Assembly: GCF_947495315.1 (NCBI RefSeq)
Contig: NZ_CANLYD010000011.1
Span: 62,001-126,000, forward strand
Length of the DNA: 64,000 bases
Source: an uncultured Aquimarina sp.
GTDB taxonomy: Bacteria; Bacteroidota; Bacteroidia; Flavobacteriales; Flavobacteriaceae
Direction of reading: 5' to 3'
Shown here: one piece after another, positions 36,736 through 46,535 of the stretch
Layout: the number at the start of each line of letters is the position of its first letter
Position numbering within the stretch: position 1 is the stretch's first letter
Program-made: the position numbers and the translations under genes
Notes under the pieces: generated by a model
What the model was told of the DNA's origin: nothing
Database searches by the model: none
What the model saw: the letters and a program-made list of their open reading frames with translations, nothing else

Positions 36736-37383
36736 ATGAAGAATAGTATAAATATAATAGTAGTAGCAATAATGATGATAAGTATTGTTTCTTGTAAAAA
36801 AGATACAAAACCTAATTATCAGTATATGCCTAATATGTATGCACCAGTAGGTTATGAAACTTATGGTCAATACGGAGTTTTTCCTGGAGGTCAAGAAGCT
36901 ATGTTACCAGCAGAAGGTTCTATTCCGAGAGGTTGGATGCCTTATGATTATGAAAATTCTACAGAAGGTTATCAATTGGCTAAAGATTCTTTAAAGAATG
37001 CAATACGCTACACTAAGGAAAATGAAGAAGCAGGAAAGGCTTTGTATGATATTTACTGTGCTATTTGTCACGGAGCTAAGGGAGACGGAAAAGGAACTCT
37101 AGTTCAGAGAGAAAAGATTCTGGGTGTTCCTAGTTATGACGATATAGGTAGAGCGATTACAGAAGGTAGTATCTATCACGTAATGTACTACGGTATTAAT
37201 TCAATGGGATCCTATGCTGCTCAAACAAGTGAACACGAACGTTGGCAGATTGTACAGTATGTACAAAAACTAAAGGCAGATTTGGAAGGCAAAACGGCTC
37301 GTATTGATTCTGATGTAGTAGCAGTAAAAGTGGAGGAAACTCCTCATCAAGCAACAGAAGAAAATCACGATAACGCACACTAG
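36736..37383 (+). CDS. actE: Alternative complex III subunit ActE, monoheme cytochrome c lipoprotein
   Basis: A 215-residue lipoprotein (MMISIVSC lipobox, lipid C about residue 20). It has one heme-c site, CAICHGAKGDGKG, in a class I cytochrome domain with MYYGINSMGSYAAQ likely supplying the methionine ligand. It relays electrons out of the complex to the oxidase or a soluble cytochrome. It begins 5 bases after actD. Confidence 0.92.
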   Translation: MKNSINIIVVAIMMISIVSCKKDTKPNYQYMPNMYAPVGYETYGQYGVFPGGQEAMLPAEGSIPRGWMPYDYENSTEGYQLAKDSLKNAIRYTKENEEAGKALYDIYCAICHGAKGDGKGTLVQREKILGVPSYDDIGRAITEGSIYHVMYYGINSMGSYAAQTSEHERWQIVQYVQKLKADLEGKTARIDSDVVAVKVEETPHQATEENHDNAH

Positions 37384-37422
37384 TGCATTAGTAAAAGTTA
37401 AGAATAACGATATTATATAAAT

Positions 37423-38751
37423 ATGTATACGCTATCAAGTAAATTAAGATTATTTTCTATCATCCTTGTGATTATAGGTGCTTTAGGGCTTACTTATGGT
37501 TTTCTATCTGCTCCTAAGACTATCGAAGATGTAAAAGAGATGGCAGCGCACGATGCTCACGGAGGAGGACATGGAGATGCAAAAGCAACAAGTGGAGATC
37601 ACGCAAATGAAAGTCACGTTAAAGAAGAGGCACATGGTGGAGATTCTCATTATGAGCACACTTTACATCAATTACAGAATAAGCCTTGGGCAGCATTATA
37701 TGTAGCAGCATTTTTCTTTTTTATGATTGCATTAGGTGTGTTGGCATTTTATGCAATCCAGTTTGCTTCGCAAGCGGGATGGTCTCCGGTTTTATTTAGA
37801 GTGATGGAAGCTATTACAGCGTATTTAGTTCCTGGAGGAATTATACTTTTTGTAATACTTGCCTTATCAGGATTTCATGTGAACCATTTATTTGTGTGGG
37901 CCGACGAAACAAAAGTAGTAGGTGATAAATTGTTAGAAGGAAAGGCTAGTTGGTTAAATGGTGGTTGGTTCATTTTTAGAGCAGCATTTTTCTTAGGTGG
38001 ATGGATGTTATATAGACACTTCGCTGTAAAGTATTCCAGAAAACAAGACGAAGATACAACTGGTAATAAGTGGTATAAAAAGAGTTTTAAGATTGCAGCC
38101 GGATTCCTAGTGTTCTTTATATATACAGAGTCTATGGCTTCTTGGGATTGGATTATGAGTTTCGACCCGCACTGGTTTAGTACCTTATTTGGATGGTATG
38201 TTTTTGCAAGTTTATTTGTTTCAGGTATTACTACGATTGCACTAATTACGATATATTTAAAATCAAAAGGATATATGGATTTCGTAAATGATAGTCATAT
38301 CCATGATTTAGCTAAGTTTATGTTCGGTGTAAGTATATTTTGGACATACTTATGGTTCTCTCAGTTTATGTTAATCTGGTATTCTAATATTCCTGAAGAA
38401 GTAACCTATTTCATTACACGTATAGAAGATTATAAGCTGCCTTTCTTTGGGATGGTAGTAATGAACTTTGTTTTCCCATTATTAGTATTAATGAATAGTG
38501 ATTACAAACGTATTAACTGGTTTGTTGTGATGGCTGGTATCATTATTTTATGTGGACATTATGTGGACATATTTAATATGGTAATGCCTGCAACGGTTGG
38601 AGAATCTTGGTTCATTGGTGTTACTGAAATTAGTGCCGTATTATTATTCTTAGGTTTATTCTTATTTATAGTATTCAAAGCGCTTACCAAAGCACCATTA
38701 TTAGCTAAGGGTAATCCTTATATAGAAGAAAGTAAACACTTTCATTATTAA
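37423..38751 (+). CDS. actF: Alternative complex III subunit ActF (quinol:cytochrome c oxidoreductase membrane subunit)
   Basis: A 442-residue polytopic protein related to ActC. After the first membrane helix there is a histidine-rich loop at residues ~40-80 (AHDAHGGGHGD, DHANESHVKEEAHGG, HYEHTLHQL), then nine or ten helices with conserved segments such as SMASWDWIMSFDPHWFSTLFG. It forms part of the membrane arm with ActC. It lies 39 bases after actE and 33 before coxB. Confidence 0.92.
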   Translation: MYTLSSKLRLFSIILVIIGALGLTYGFLSAPKTIEDVKEMAAHDAHGGGHGDAKATSGDHANESHVKEEAHGGDSHYEHTLHQLQNKPWAALYVAAFFFFMIALGVLAFYAIQFASQAGWSPVLFRVMEAITAYLVPGGIILFVILALSGFHVNHLFVWADETKVVGDKLLEGKASWLNGGWFIFRAAFFLGGWMLYRHFAVKYSRKQDEDTTGNKWYKKSFKIAAGFLVFFIYTESMASWDWIMSFDPHWFSTLFGWYVFASLFVSGITTIALITIYLKSKGYMDFVNDSHIHDLAKFMFGVSIFWTYLWFSQFMLIWYSNIPEEVTYFITRIEDYKLPFFGMVVMNFVFPLLVLMNSDYKRINWFVVMAGIIILCGHYVDIFNMVMPATVGESWFIGVTEISAVLLFLGLFLFIVFKALTKAPLLAKGNPYIEESKHFHY

Positions 38752-38784
38752 AAATTAGATCGTAAAAAAGAAGATAGATAAAAA

Positions 38785-39861
38785 ATGACTGTATTCTTAA
38801 CCATAGTAGTTATAGCGCTTATTGGAATCTCCTTATGGCAGATGTCAAAAATATTGAAGTTGTCTCAAGTTAAAGGTGTTGATAATTCTCAAGTAGCTAA
38901 CGACAAGGATAATAACTTACAAGGTAAGTTAATGCTTGCTTTTGTAATATTCATGTACCTTTTAACTATATATTGCTTTGTGCAATATCATACGTTTTTC
39001 CTTCCTGAATCGGCTTCAGAACATGGTGTTGAGTATGATAGACTGATGATTATATCAATGGTCTTAATATTTATTGTACAATTTATTACACAAGGATTAT
39101 TACATTTCTTTTCTTATAAGTATAGAGGTAATAAAAACAATAAAGCATTGTTTTTTGCAGACAATGATAAGTTAGAGTTTATCTGGACAATTATTCCAGT
39201 TATTGTTTTAGCAGGATTAATCATATATGGATTATTTACCTGGACCGATATTATGAATATCGATGAAGAAGAAGGAAATCCATTAATTATTGAGTTGTAT
39301 GCTTATCAATTTGATTGGAGAGCACGATATGCTGGAGAAGATAATGAATTAGGGAAAGCAAATGTTCGTTTTATTGAAGGTGTGAATACTCTTGGATTAG
39401 ATGCATCAGATTCTTATGGAATGGATGATAAGATCGTAAATGAATTACACTTACCGGTAAACAGAAAGGTAATCTTTAAAATGCGTTCACAGGATGTATT
39501 GCATTCTGCATATATGCCATTTTTTAGAGCGCAAATGAATGTAGTGCCAGGAATGATCACTGAGTTCTCATATACACCTACTTTGACTTCTGAAGAGATG
39601 AAAAATAGCGAGTTTATGGTAGAAAAAGTTGCTACAATCAATAAAATCAGAAAAGAAAAAAGCAAGCAATTAGTTGCAGCTGGTGATGAAGCTTTGGAAA
39701 CCTATGAATTTGAGTACTATTTGCTATGTAACAAAATTTGCGGTGCTTCTCACTATAATATGCAAATGAAAATTGTAGTCGAGTCAGAGGAAGATTATAA
39801 TGCTTGGTTGAAGACGCAACAGACGTTTAAAGAGCAATTATCTGCACAAGCAAGTAACTAA
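38785..39861 (+). CDS. coxB: Cytochrome c oxidase subunit II
   Basis: A 358-residue subunit. Unusually many N-terminal helices are seen (four hydrophobic segments in the first ~165 residues, the last being FIWTIIPVIVLAGLIIYGLF). The periplasmic cupredoxin domain has AYQFDWRARYAG and VLHSAYMPFFRAQMNVVPGM, and the CuA ligands in LCNKICGASHYNMQ (two Cys, His, Met). No cytochrome c domain is fused. It receives electrons from the ActE side and passes them to subunit I. Confidence 0.93.
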   Translation: MTVFLTIVVIALIGISLWQMSKILKLSQVKGVDNSQVANDKDNNLQGKLMLAFVIFMYLLTIYCFVQYHTFFLPESASEHGVEYDRLMIISMVLIFIVQFITQGLLHFFSYKYRGNKNNKALFFADNDKLEFIWTIIPVIVLAGLIIYGLFTWTDIMNIDEEEGNPLIIELYAYQFDWRARYAGEDNELGKANVRFIEGVNTLGLDASDSYGMDDKIVNELHLPVNRKVIFKMRSQDVLHSAYMPFFRAQMNVVPGMITEFSYTPTLTSEEMKNSEFMVEKVATINKIRKEKSKQLVAAGDEALETYEFEYYLLCNKICGASHYNMQMKIVVESEEDYNAWLKTQQTFKEQLSAQASN

Positions 39862-39905
39862 GAAGAAAAAGAAAAATTAATATATTTTATTAAAAGAATA
39901 ACTGT

Positions 39906-41726
39906 ATGTCAGCAATAGCACACGTAGATGGTCACGAAGAAGATCACGATCACGGACATCATCATAAAGAGACATTTATAACTAAATATATTTTTAGTCA
40001 GGATCATAAAATGATCTCCAAGCAGTATTTAATTACTGGTTTGATTATGGGGATTATCGGTATTGCAATGTCTTTATTGTTTAGAATGCAATTAGCATGG
40101 CCTGACCATAAATTTACGATTTTCGAAGTATTATTAGGTAAGTTTGGAGAAGACGGTGTAATGGATCCAAGCATGTACTTAGCTTTGGTAACAATACACG
40201 GTACTATCATGGTATTCTTCGTATTAACAGCTGGTTTGAGTGGTACATTTAGTAACCTTTTAATTCCATTACAGATTGGAGCAAGAGATATGGCTTCAGG
40301 TTTCTTAAATATGATTTCATATTGGTTGTTCTTCTTAAGTAGTATAATTATGGTATTGTCTCTTTTTGCAGAGGCAGGACCTGCATCCGCTGGTTGGACA
40401 ATTTATCCTCCATTGAGTGCTTTACCACAAGCTATAGGTGGATCTGGTACAGGAATGACATTATGGTTAGTGTCGATGGCAATTTTTATTGCGTCTTCGT
40501 TATTAGGGTCACTAAACTATGTAGTAACGGTAATTAATTTACGTACTAAAGGGATGTCAATGACTCGTATGCCATTGACTATTTGGGCATTCTTTGTAAC
40601 CGCTATTATTGGTATCGTATCGTTCCCAGTATTATTATCTGCAGCACTATTATTGATTATGGATAGAGGTTTCGGAACTTCATTCTATTTAAGTGATATT
40701 TATATTGCTGGAGAAGTATTGCATAATCAGGGAGGGTCACCTGTACTTTTTGAACACTTATTCTGGTTCTTAGGTCACCCCGAAGTATATATTGTATTAT
40801 TACCCGCATTAGGTATTACCTCTGAGATTATCGCAACAAATGCTCGTAAACCAATATTTGGATATAGAGCGATGGTTGCTTCGATTTTAGCAATTGCGTT
40901 TTTATCTACAATTGTTTGGGGTCACCATATGTTTATTTCTGGGATGAATCCATTTTTAGGTTCGGTATTTACATTTACAACACTATTGATTGCAATACCA
41001 TCTGCTGTAAAAGCATTTAATTACATTACCACGTTATGGAAAGGTAATCTCCAGCTCAATCCTGCAATGTTATTTTCTATAGGATTAGTGTCTACATTTA
41101 TTACAGGAGGTCTTACTGGAATTATACTTGGAGATAGTACTCTTGATATCAATGTTCACGATACATATTTCGTAGTAGCGCATTTTCACTTGGTAATGGG
41201 TATCTCTGCATTATATGGTTTATTTGCAGGAGTATATCACTGGTTTCCTAAGATGTATGGTAAAATGATGAATAAGAATCTTGGATATATACATTTCTGG
41301 GTGACAGCGATAGGTGCTTATGGAGTATTCTTCCCTATGCATTTTATTGGTATGGCTGGATTACCTCGTCGTTATTATACAAACAGTAATTTTCCATACT
41401 TTGATGATTTAGCAGATACTAATGTACTAATTACAATTTTTGCATTGATTACAGCTGCTGCGCAGTTAGTATTCTTATATAACTTTATACATTCTATATT
41501 CTACGGAAAGAAAGCTGTACAAAATCCTTGGAAATCAAATACTTTGGAATGGACTACTCCGGTGGAGCATATGCATGGTAATTGGCCTGGAGCGATTCCA
41601 CACGTATACAGATGGCCTTATGACTATAGTAAGACTAATGAAGATGGTGAATATGTGATTGCCGGACAGGATTATGTTTCTCAAATCACTCCGTTACAAG
41701 ATGGAGAAGAAGAAATGCATCATTAA
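39906..41726 (+). CDS. coxA: Cytochrome c oxidase subunit I
   Basis: A 606-residue aa3-type catalytic subunit with twelve expected helices. Heme and copper ligands are visible: TIHGTIMVFFV (low-spin heme His), WFLGHPEVYIVLLP (CuB His and cross-linked Tyr), WGHHMFISG (CuB His pair) and YFVVAHFHLVMG (both heme Fe ligands). The His-Pro-Glu-Val-Tyr order suits the A-type oxidases with a helix VI tyrosine. The N-terminus is histidine-rich (HVDGHEEDHDHGHHHKE). No subunit III gene follows; a strong terminator comes next. Confidence 0.95.
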   Translation: MSAIAHVDGHEEDHDHGHHHKETFITKYIFSQDHKMISKQYLITGLIMGIIGIAMSLLFRMQLAWPDHKFTIFEVLLGKFGEDGVMDPSMYLALVTIHGTIMVFFVLTAGLSGTFSNLLIPLQIGARDMASGFLNMISYWLFFLSSIIMVLSLFAEAGPASAGWTIYPPLSALPQAIGGSGTGMTLWLVSMAIFIASSLLGSLNYVVTVINLRTKGMSMTRMPLTIWAFFVTAIIGIVSFPVLLSAALLLIMDRGFGTSFYLSDIYIAGEVLHNQGGSPVLFEHLFWFLGHPEVYIVLLPALGITSEIIATNARKPIFGYRAMVASILAIAFLSTIVWGHHMFISGMNPFLGSVFTFTTLLIAIPSAVKAFNYITTLWKGNLQLNPAMLFSIGLVSTFITGGLTGIILGDSTLDINVHDTYFVVAHFHLVMGISALYGLFAGVYHWFPKMYGKMMNKNLGYIHFWVTAIGAYGVFFPMHFIGMAGLPRRYYTNSNFPYFDDLADTNVLITIFALITAAAQLVFLYNFIHSIFYGKKAVQNPWKSNTLEWTTPVEHMHGNWPGAIPHVYRWPYDYSKTNEDGEYVIAGQDYVSQITPLQDGEEEMHH

Positions 41727-41748
41727 CAGCATTTTGTGTAAAATATAT

Positions 41749-41783
41749 AAAGCCTTTTCATTTTTTATGGAAAGGCTTTTTTG
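41749..41783 (+). terminator. Terminator of the act-cox operon
   Basis: Arms AAAGCCTTTTCAT and ATGGAAAGGCTTT (one G-U pair) around TTTTT, then a T run. It lies 22 bases past the coxA stop and marks the end of the respiratory operon. Confidence 0.88.
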
Positions 41784-41875
41784 TGAATAGAAACTAATAA
41801 AATAGATAGAGAACACAAAAGTGAATTTTTTTATTAATTAAATTTTAAAGAAAAATCAATTAAACCCTTGCTGAT

Positions 41876-42331
41876 ATGTATAGAATAACGGTCTTATTAT
41901 TGTTTGCTTCTTTTTTTAGTTATGCTCAGATAGATTATAAAAGTCTTATAAAAAATCTCGAAGAAATAACAATAGAAACTAATTTAAATGAATATTTTGA
42001 TGAGTTACCAAGCGAAAATAGATATGACGATCTTGTGCTTAATGATGAACGTTTTTTACGTTTTTATTCTATTATTGTTGATAAAGTAAGTTTTTCAAGT
42101 GGATGGAGGGGAAGAACAATGACATTGAAGTTTTTTGATGAATCAAGAGATTATGAAAGTATTAAAAAAATACTTTCTGAAAAATACGGTGAACCAGAAA
42201 TAGATCAAAGAGATAATTCAATTAATTATGAATGGAAAGTGGATGAAAAAGAGCTGTCCTTAAATGTTAATACAGAAGATGGAGTATTTAAAAGTTTTGA
42301 TTCTCTAGATGTAATATTTAACACTAAATAA
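41876..42331 (+). CDS. Small secreted protein of unknown family (cassette gene 1)
   Basis: 151 residues with a signal peptide ending near residue 18 (LLLFASFFSYAQ). The mature part is acidic and alternates helix and strand. Residues ~87-148 (SIKKILSEKYGEPEIDQ, INYEWKVDEKELSLNV) resemble a segment of the next protein. I recognise no family. It starts the three-gene group, 14 bases before gene 2, after the act-cox terminator. No promoter match is clear in the 92 bases upstream. Confidence 0.7.
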   Translation: MYRITVLLLFASFFSYAQIDYKSLIKNLEEITIETNLNEYFDELPSENRYDDLVLNDERFLRFYSIIVDKVSFSSGWRGRTMTLKFFDESRDYESIKKILSEKYGEPEIDQRDNSINYEWKVDEKELSLNVNTEDGVFKSFDSLDVIFNTK

Positions 42332-42345
42332 TACTTATTCACAAT

Positions 42346-43614
42346 ATGAAAACTATATACTCATTAATTATAGTAACAATAGTTCTTTTGTTTAGTTCTT
42401 GTACTAATAAGAAAAAGTTGTTACTTAAATATGACTTTTCTAAAGCTAATTCACAATCAGAAATGGATTCGCTATTAGTTAAAATAGGAAAGGAAAATAA
42501 AGACTTCGATCTAGATACGGTTTCCTTCTTTAAGCTTAATGAAATTGAGATCGATGGGATGCATTATGATGGTGTTCCTGTTAAAAAAGCCTTGTTATCG
42601 GATAGTTATACTTTTCTAACAACGGATACTATTAATTATTATGGTAAAAAACTATTAGAAGTAATTGAGGCTAAAAAAGGATTGATAAATTCTGAAAACA
42701 CGTATAATGATGATATTCAATTCATTTGGAAAACGGAAAGAGAAGATTTAGATTTTAAGTTAAATCTAGTTAATGGAAAACATCTTGCTGCTATCGGTGA
42801 TAAGGATTATGGAGAATTAAAGATAACATTTAAACCAATTTACGATGTGCCTTTAGCTAATATTCATAAAAAGATTAAAGTATTTGATGTTAAGCCTAAG
42901 TATGTTTTAAACATAAGGAGCTATAGTAATAAGTATACAGTCATTTTAGATGATATTGTTATAGCTGAAAATTCTAAATATACAGAACATAATCTTAATA
43001 GATATATTACGGATGGAGAGTTATCCAAGTTAAAAATTATTGTGATACCTATTGATAATTCAAAATTTGATAAAAATGGAACTTTCGCTGCTACAATTTA
43101 TGATGAAACAACGAAGCAAACGATAACAGATGTCCAAAGAACATCGATTGCTGGAAAATCTTCTGTCGAATTCACATTAGATTTCACACCTAAGTTGCCT
43201 TGGTATCCAAAAGCTTGGAATAATGGAGTAAACCTTCGGAAAGAAAAAAATCTAAAACAAAAAGTCAATACTCTATATAAGAGGATAGGAGATGCGATCC
43301 TTTCAAAAGATGAAAAAGCTATTAATGATTTATTCTATCAAAAACAATTCGAAAAACAACAATTGGATCAAGATGTTAATTTTGAAACCGCAAGAACATA
43401 TTGGGAATCGCTAAAACAAATTCAGAATAATAGCTACAAATATACTATTGAAGATAATTATTCGATTGAATTTAATGCTAATGGACGATTGATTTGGACA
43501 TATCCAACTAACAAAACTGATATGATTATTTTTACAGGTAAGGAGTTTAGTGAGCAAATGAATTTTTATTTATACCAGCCCGAAGGTTCTAATGAACTTA
43601 AAATAATAAGATAA
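42346..43614 (+). CDS. Lipoprotein of unknown family (cassette gene 2)
   Basis: 422 residues with a lipoprotein signal (VLLFSSC, lipid C19) followed by basic NKKKLLLKYD. Residues ~94-162 (KKLLEVIEAKKGLINSE, DDIQFIWKTEREDLDFKLN) share a layout with gene 1. Then comes a beta-rich middle and a C-terminal helical-plus-strand region (YKRIGDAILSKDEKAINDLF, TYWESLKQIQNN) that has an NTF2-like feel, though this is a guess. Its stop codon overlaps the gene 3 start (TAATG), so the two are translated together. Confidence 0.7.
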   Translation: MKTIYSLIIVTIVLLFSSCTNKKKLLLKYDFSKANSQSEMDSLLVKIGKENKDFDLDTVSFFKLNEIEIDGMHYDGVPVKKALLSDSYTFLTTDTINYYGKKLLEVIEAKKGLINSENTYNDDIQFIWKTEREDLDFKLNLVNGKHLAAIGDKDYGELKITFKPIYDVPLANIHKKIKVFDVKPKYVLNIRSYSNKYTVILDDIVIAENSKYTEHNLNRYITDGELSKLKIIVIPIDNSKFDKNGTFAATIYDETTKQTITDVQRTSIAGKSSVEFTLDFTPKLPWYPKAWNNGVNLRKEKNLKQKVNTLYKRIGDAILSKDEKAINDLFYQKQFEKQQLDQDVNFETARTYWESLKQIQNNSYKYTIEDNYSIEFNANGRLIWTYPTNKTDMIIFTGKEFSEQMNFYLYQPEGSNELKIIR

Positions 43615-45347
43615 TGAAAAAACTATTATTTATATACATAACAGTAGTCATTTGTGGATGCTCTAACTCATCTAAAAAAGAAAGTCCAGAGTTAAATGAG
43701 TTTATTGCCGGATTTGATGATAAGCCAATAGAAGAGATTAAAGAAGAAGTAAATAAAAATATTAAACAATTTGAATCATTTACTAAGTTTTTTGATGGTT
43801 CTTTTGCAAACGAAATCAAGAAGATTGGTAAAGAGGATGAACGTTATGAGCAAGAGTTTAAAATTGATACAACTGGTGTAAGTAAATCATTACTTCAATT
43901 TGATAATGTTGTATTCAGTCAGGAGTTTGAAGATTATCAGAGCTCACTAAGTTTTGGATTTAAAAACCCTGAAAAAAGAAAGCCTCTAGAATTAGGACAG
44001 GGAGTATCTCAGACTTTTGTTCCGAAAAAAATCTACTATCATGATAAAGAAGTGAAAACAGATAGTATCGCTAATTATGAAGTCGATTTTATTTTTAGCG
44101 ATAATTGGGGAAAGGCAAAAATGATAGATAGTGTAGATGTATTGTTTAAAGTAGATTACTTAAAAGATTATGATGTGGTAGAAGTATCTCTCGATAATCC
44201 TGTAGTGAATTATCAAGGAGGAGAAATTAGATTAGTAAAAGCGCAGGATAATTATGCCTACATTACTCTTAGCGATACTATTGGTTCAGCAACAGAAATA
44301 CAAGCTTATAATGAGGATGGTAAAGTCTTAGATAATAGCGGTTCATCAAATAATGGGATTGCTCCCGATGACTCAGAAGGTATCTTTACTGAAATGCTTG
44401 GGTATTTAAAACAAATTCAGAAAAAATTAAATAACGATGATTTTAAAAACACAGCAGAGTTTCAGGAGTATTTAAGAAAAAACCTGAATGTGTTGGGTTT
44501 TTTCAATGATAATGATGGAGTTTATCACAAAGAATATTATTATTACGGGACAGTAAATTCTGTAAAATTATATTTTGCTAAAGAAACTGATACTCGTGAG
44601 ACATTGTTTAGAGCGTATAATGTAAAACCTTTTATTAGCGATGCCGAATTATTTGAAATGAATACAGAAGATGGACTTGTGTTTTTGAATAATAAAGGAG
44701 AAACTGAAATATCAATCACAGGTTTAGATCAAGGTGTTGCTAAGATTGGGGGAGATTTTTATGAAGACAATAACTATTTCTATCATTTAAATAGATCTAA
44801 AAAAAGTTTAGATACACTTTTGGTGTATGATATTATGACTTTTGATAATGGTATAATAGGAATACAACCAGAACAAAAAGATGATGATATAGCATTATTT
44901 AATTCAGATAATGAACTAATTAACAATAAAAAATATTGGAATGTAAGAGAAGTAGGTGCGATTCTCTTTGGTTATAGAAACGAGAAGTGGTATATCATTT
45001 CCGCTCAAGGGGAAGAGCGTTTGGTAAGTGGAGTAAATAGAGTAGGTGATAAATTATCTGATGATAGAATATTGGTTAGTAATGATAGTAAGTATGGATT
45101 TATAAATACCAAAGGGGCTATAGTAATACCAGCCATTTATGACGATGCAAAAGATTTTGAACAAGGAATTACAGCAGTTAAAATAGATGGAACTTATAAG
45201 CTTATCGATATACAGGGTGAAATATTGTTAGATACAGAAGAAGATGATATTAACTTTTTTGGAGAAGATAGTGATGGTAACAGAATTTATAAATTCGGAT
45301 ATGGAGCTAAGAGTTATAATTATAAGGGAGACCTTATAGAAAAGTAA
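43614..45347 (+). CDS. WG repeat-like lipoprotein (cassette gene 3)
   Basis: 577 residues with a lipoprotein signal (TVVICGC, C16) and a helical acidic segment (EEIKEEVNKNIKQFESFTKF). The middle is beta-rich. The C-terminal ~240 residues carry degenerate WG/KWG-type repeats, clearest in SKYGFINTKGAIVIPAIYDD and DGTYKLIDIQGEIL, which usually form a beta-propeller-like surface for protein contacts. Function is unknown. The start overlaps the stop of gene 2, and the transcript probably ends near an AT-rich inverted repeat at 45361-45389 (TTTAGTTAT/ATAACTAAA). Confidence 0.7.
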   Translation: MKKLLFIYITVVICGCSNSSKKESPELNEFIAGFDDKPIEEIKEEVNKNIKQFESFTKFFDGSFANEIKKIGKEDERYEQEFKIDTTGVSKSLLQFDNVVFSQEFEDYQSSLSFGFKNPEKRKPLELGQGVSQTFVPKKIYYHDKEVKTDSIANYEVDFIFSDNWGKAKMIDSVDVLFKVDYLKDYDVVEVSLDNPVVNYQGGEIRLVKAQDNYAYITLSDTIGSATEIQAYNEDGKVLDNSGSSNNGIAPDDSEGIFTEMLGYLKQIQKKLNNDDFKNTAEFQEYLRKNLNVLGFFNDNDGVYHKEYYYYGTVNSVKLYFAKETDTRETLFRAYNVKPFISDAELFEMNTEDGLVFLNNKGETEISITGLDQGVAKIGGDFYEDNNYFYHLNRSKKSLDTLLVYDIMTFDNGIIGIQPEQKDDDIALFNSDNELINNKKYWNVREVGAILFGYRNEKWYIISAQGEERLVSGVNRVGDKLSDDRILVSNDSKYGFINTKGAIVIPAIYDDAKDFEQGITAVKIDGTYKLIDIQGEILLDTEEDDINFFGEDSDGNRIYKFGYGAKSYNYKGDLIEK

Positions 45348-45403
45348 ATCTGAATTGTGATTTAGTTATGAAGAAATGATATAACTAAAATAAGCAAGAC
45401 TTA

Positions 45404-45439
45404 TTTGTAACAGAGTCTTTTCTTTTTCTGTTATCTTTG
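45404..45439 (+). promoter_or_regulatory. Promoter of ruvB
   Basis: TTTG (45404-45407), a 24-base spacer (slightly long) and TATCTTTG (45432-45439), with the expected start about 44 bases before the ruvB ATG. Confidence 0.55.
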
Positions 45440-45489
45440 TTAGGTATACAAAGGAAACCTATTATCTTCAAAAAAAGCTAATTGTAAAA

Positions 45490-46512
45490 ATGAACGAAAA
45501 TCTTAATCCGTCAAGCGATAATTTTTCTAATGAAGATTTAGATATAGAAAGAGCTTTAAGGCCTTTAGCTTTTGAAGATTTTGCAGGACAGGATCAGGTT
45601 CTTGAAAATTTAAAAATTTTTGTTCAAGCTGCTAATTTAAGAGATGAGGCACTAGATCATACACTATTTCATGGGCCTCCAGGATTAGGAAAAACTACGT
45701 TAGCACATATTCTTGCTAATGAATTAGGTGTGGGAATTAAAGTTACTTCAGGACCAGTTTTGGACAAACCTGGTGATTTAGCAGGATTATTAACCAATCT
45801 TGATGATAGAGATGTGTTATTTATAGATGAAATTCATCGATTGAGTCCAATCGTAGAAGAGTACTTATACTCAGCTATGGAAGACTACAAGATTGATATT
45901 ATGATCGAAAGTGGTCCAAATGCTCGTACTGTTCAGATTAATTTAAATCCTTTCACTTTAGTTGGAGCAACAACCAGATCAGGTTTGTTAACAGCACCAA
46001 TGCGGGCTCGTTTTGGTATTCAGTCAAGATTACAATACTATACTACAGAACTATTAGCTACCATTGTAGAAAGAAGCGCACATATATTAAATGTTCCTAT
46101 CTCTATGGAAGCAGCGATAGAAATAGCCGGAAGAAGCAGAGGAACCCCAAGAATAGCTAATGCTTTACTGCGTAGAGTGCGAGATTTTGCACAGATCAAA
46201 GGCAATGGTAAGATTGATATAGAGATTTCTAAATTTGCTCTTAAAGCGCTTAATGTGGATGCTCACGGTCTTGATGAGATGGATAATAAGATTCTATCCA
46301 CTATGATTGATAAATTCAAAGGAGGTCCTGTAGGATTGACTACTATTGCAACCGCCGTAAGTGAGAGTGCAGAAACTATTGAGGAAGTATATGAACCTTT
46401 TTTAATTCAGCAAGGATTTATCATGCGTACGCCCAGAGGTAGAGAAGTAACAGAAGCAGCTTATAAACATCTAGGTCGTGTAAAAGGAGGAATCCAAGGA
46501 GGATTGTTTTAA
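45490..46512 (+). CDS. ruvB: Holliday junction branch migration ATPase RuvB
   Basis: A 340-residue AAA+ motor that drives RuvA-bound junction migration. Walker A is [19 protein letters not shown], Walker [10 protein letters not shown], sensor 1 [19 protein letters not shown], and the winged-helix C-terminus has [19 protein letters not shown]. Its partner ruvA lies at 55974, in a separate unit. A P450 gene follows 23 bases after. Confidence 0.97.
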   Translation: MNENLNPSSDNFSNEDLDIERALRPLAFEDFAGQDQVLENLKIFVQAANLRDEALDHTLFHGPPGLGKTTLAHILANELGVGIKVTSGPVLDKPGDLAGLLTNLDDRDVLFIDEIHRLSPIVEEYLYSAMEDYKIDIMIESGPNARTVQINLNPFTLVGATTRSGLLTAPMRARFGIQSRLQYYTTELLATIVERSAHILNVPISMEAAIEIAGRSRGTPRIANALLRRVRDFAQIKGNGKIDIEISKFALKALNVDAHGLDEMDNKILSTMIDKFKGGPVGLTTIATAVSESAETIEEVYEPFLIQQGFIMRTPRGREVTEAAYKHLGRVKGGIQGGLF

Positions 46513-46535
46513 TTCAGTTTGGTAAAAATAAAAAT

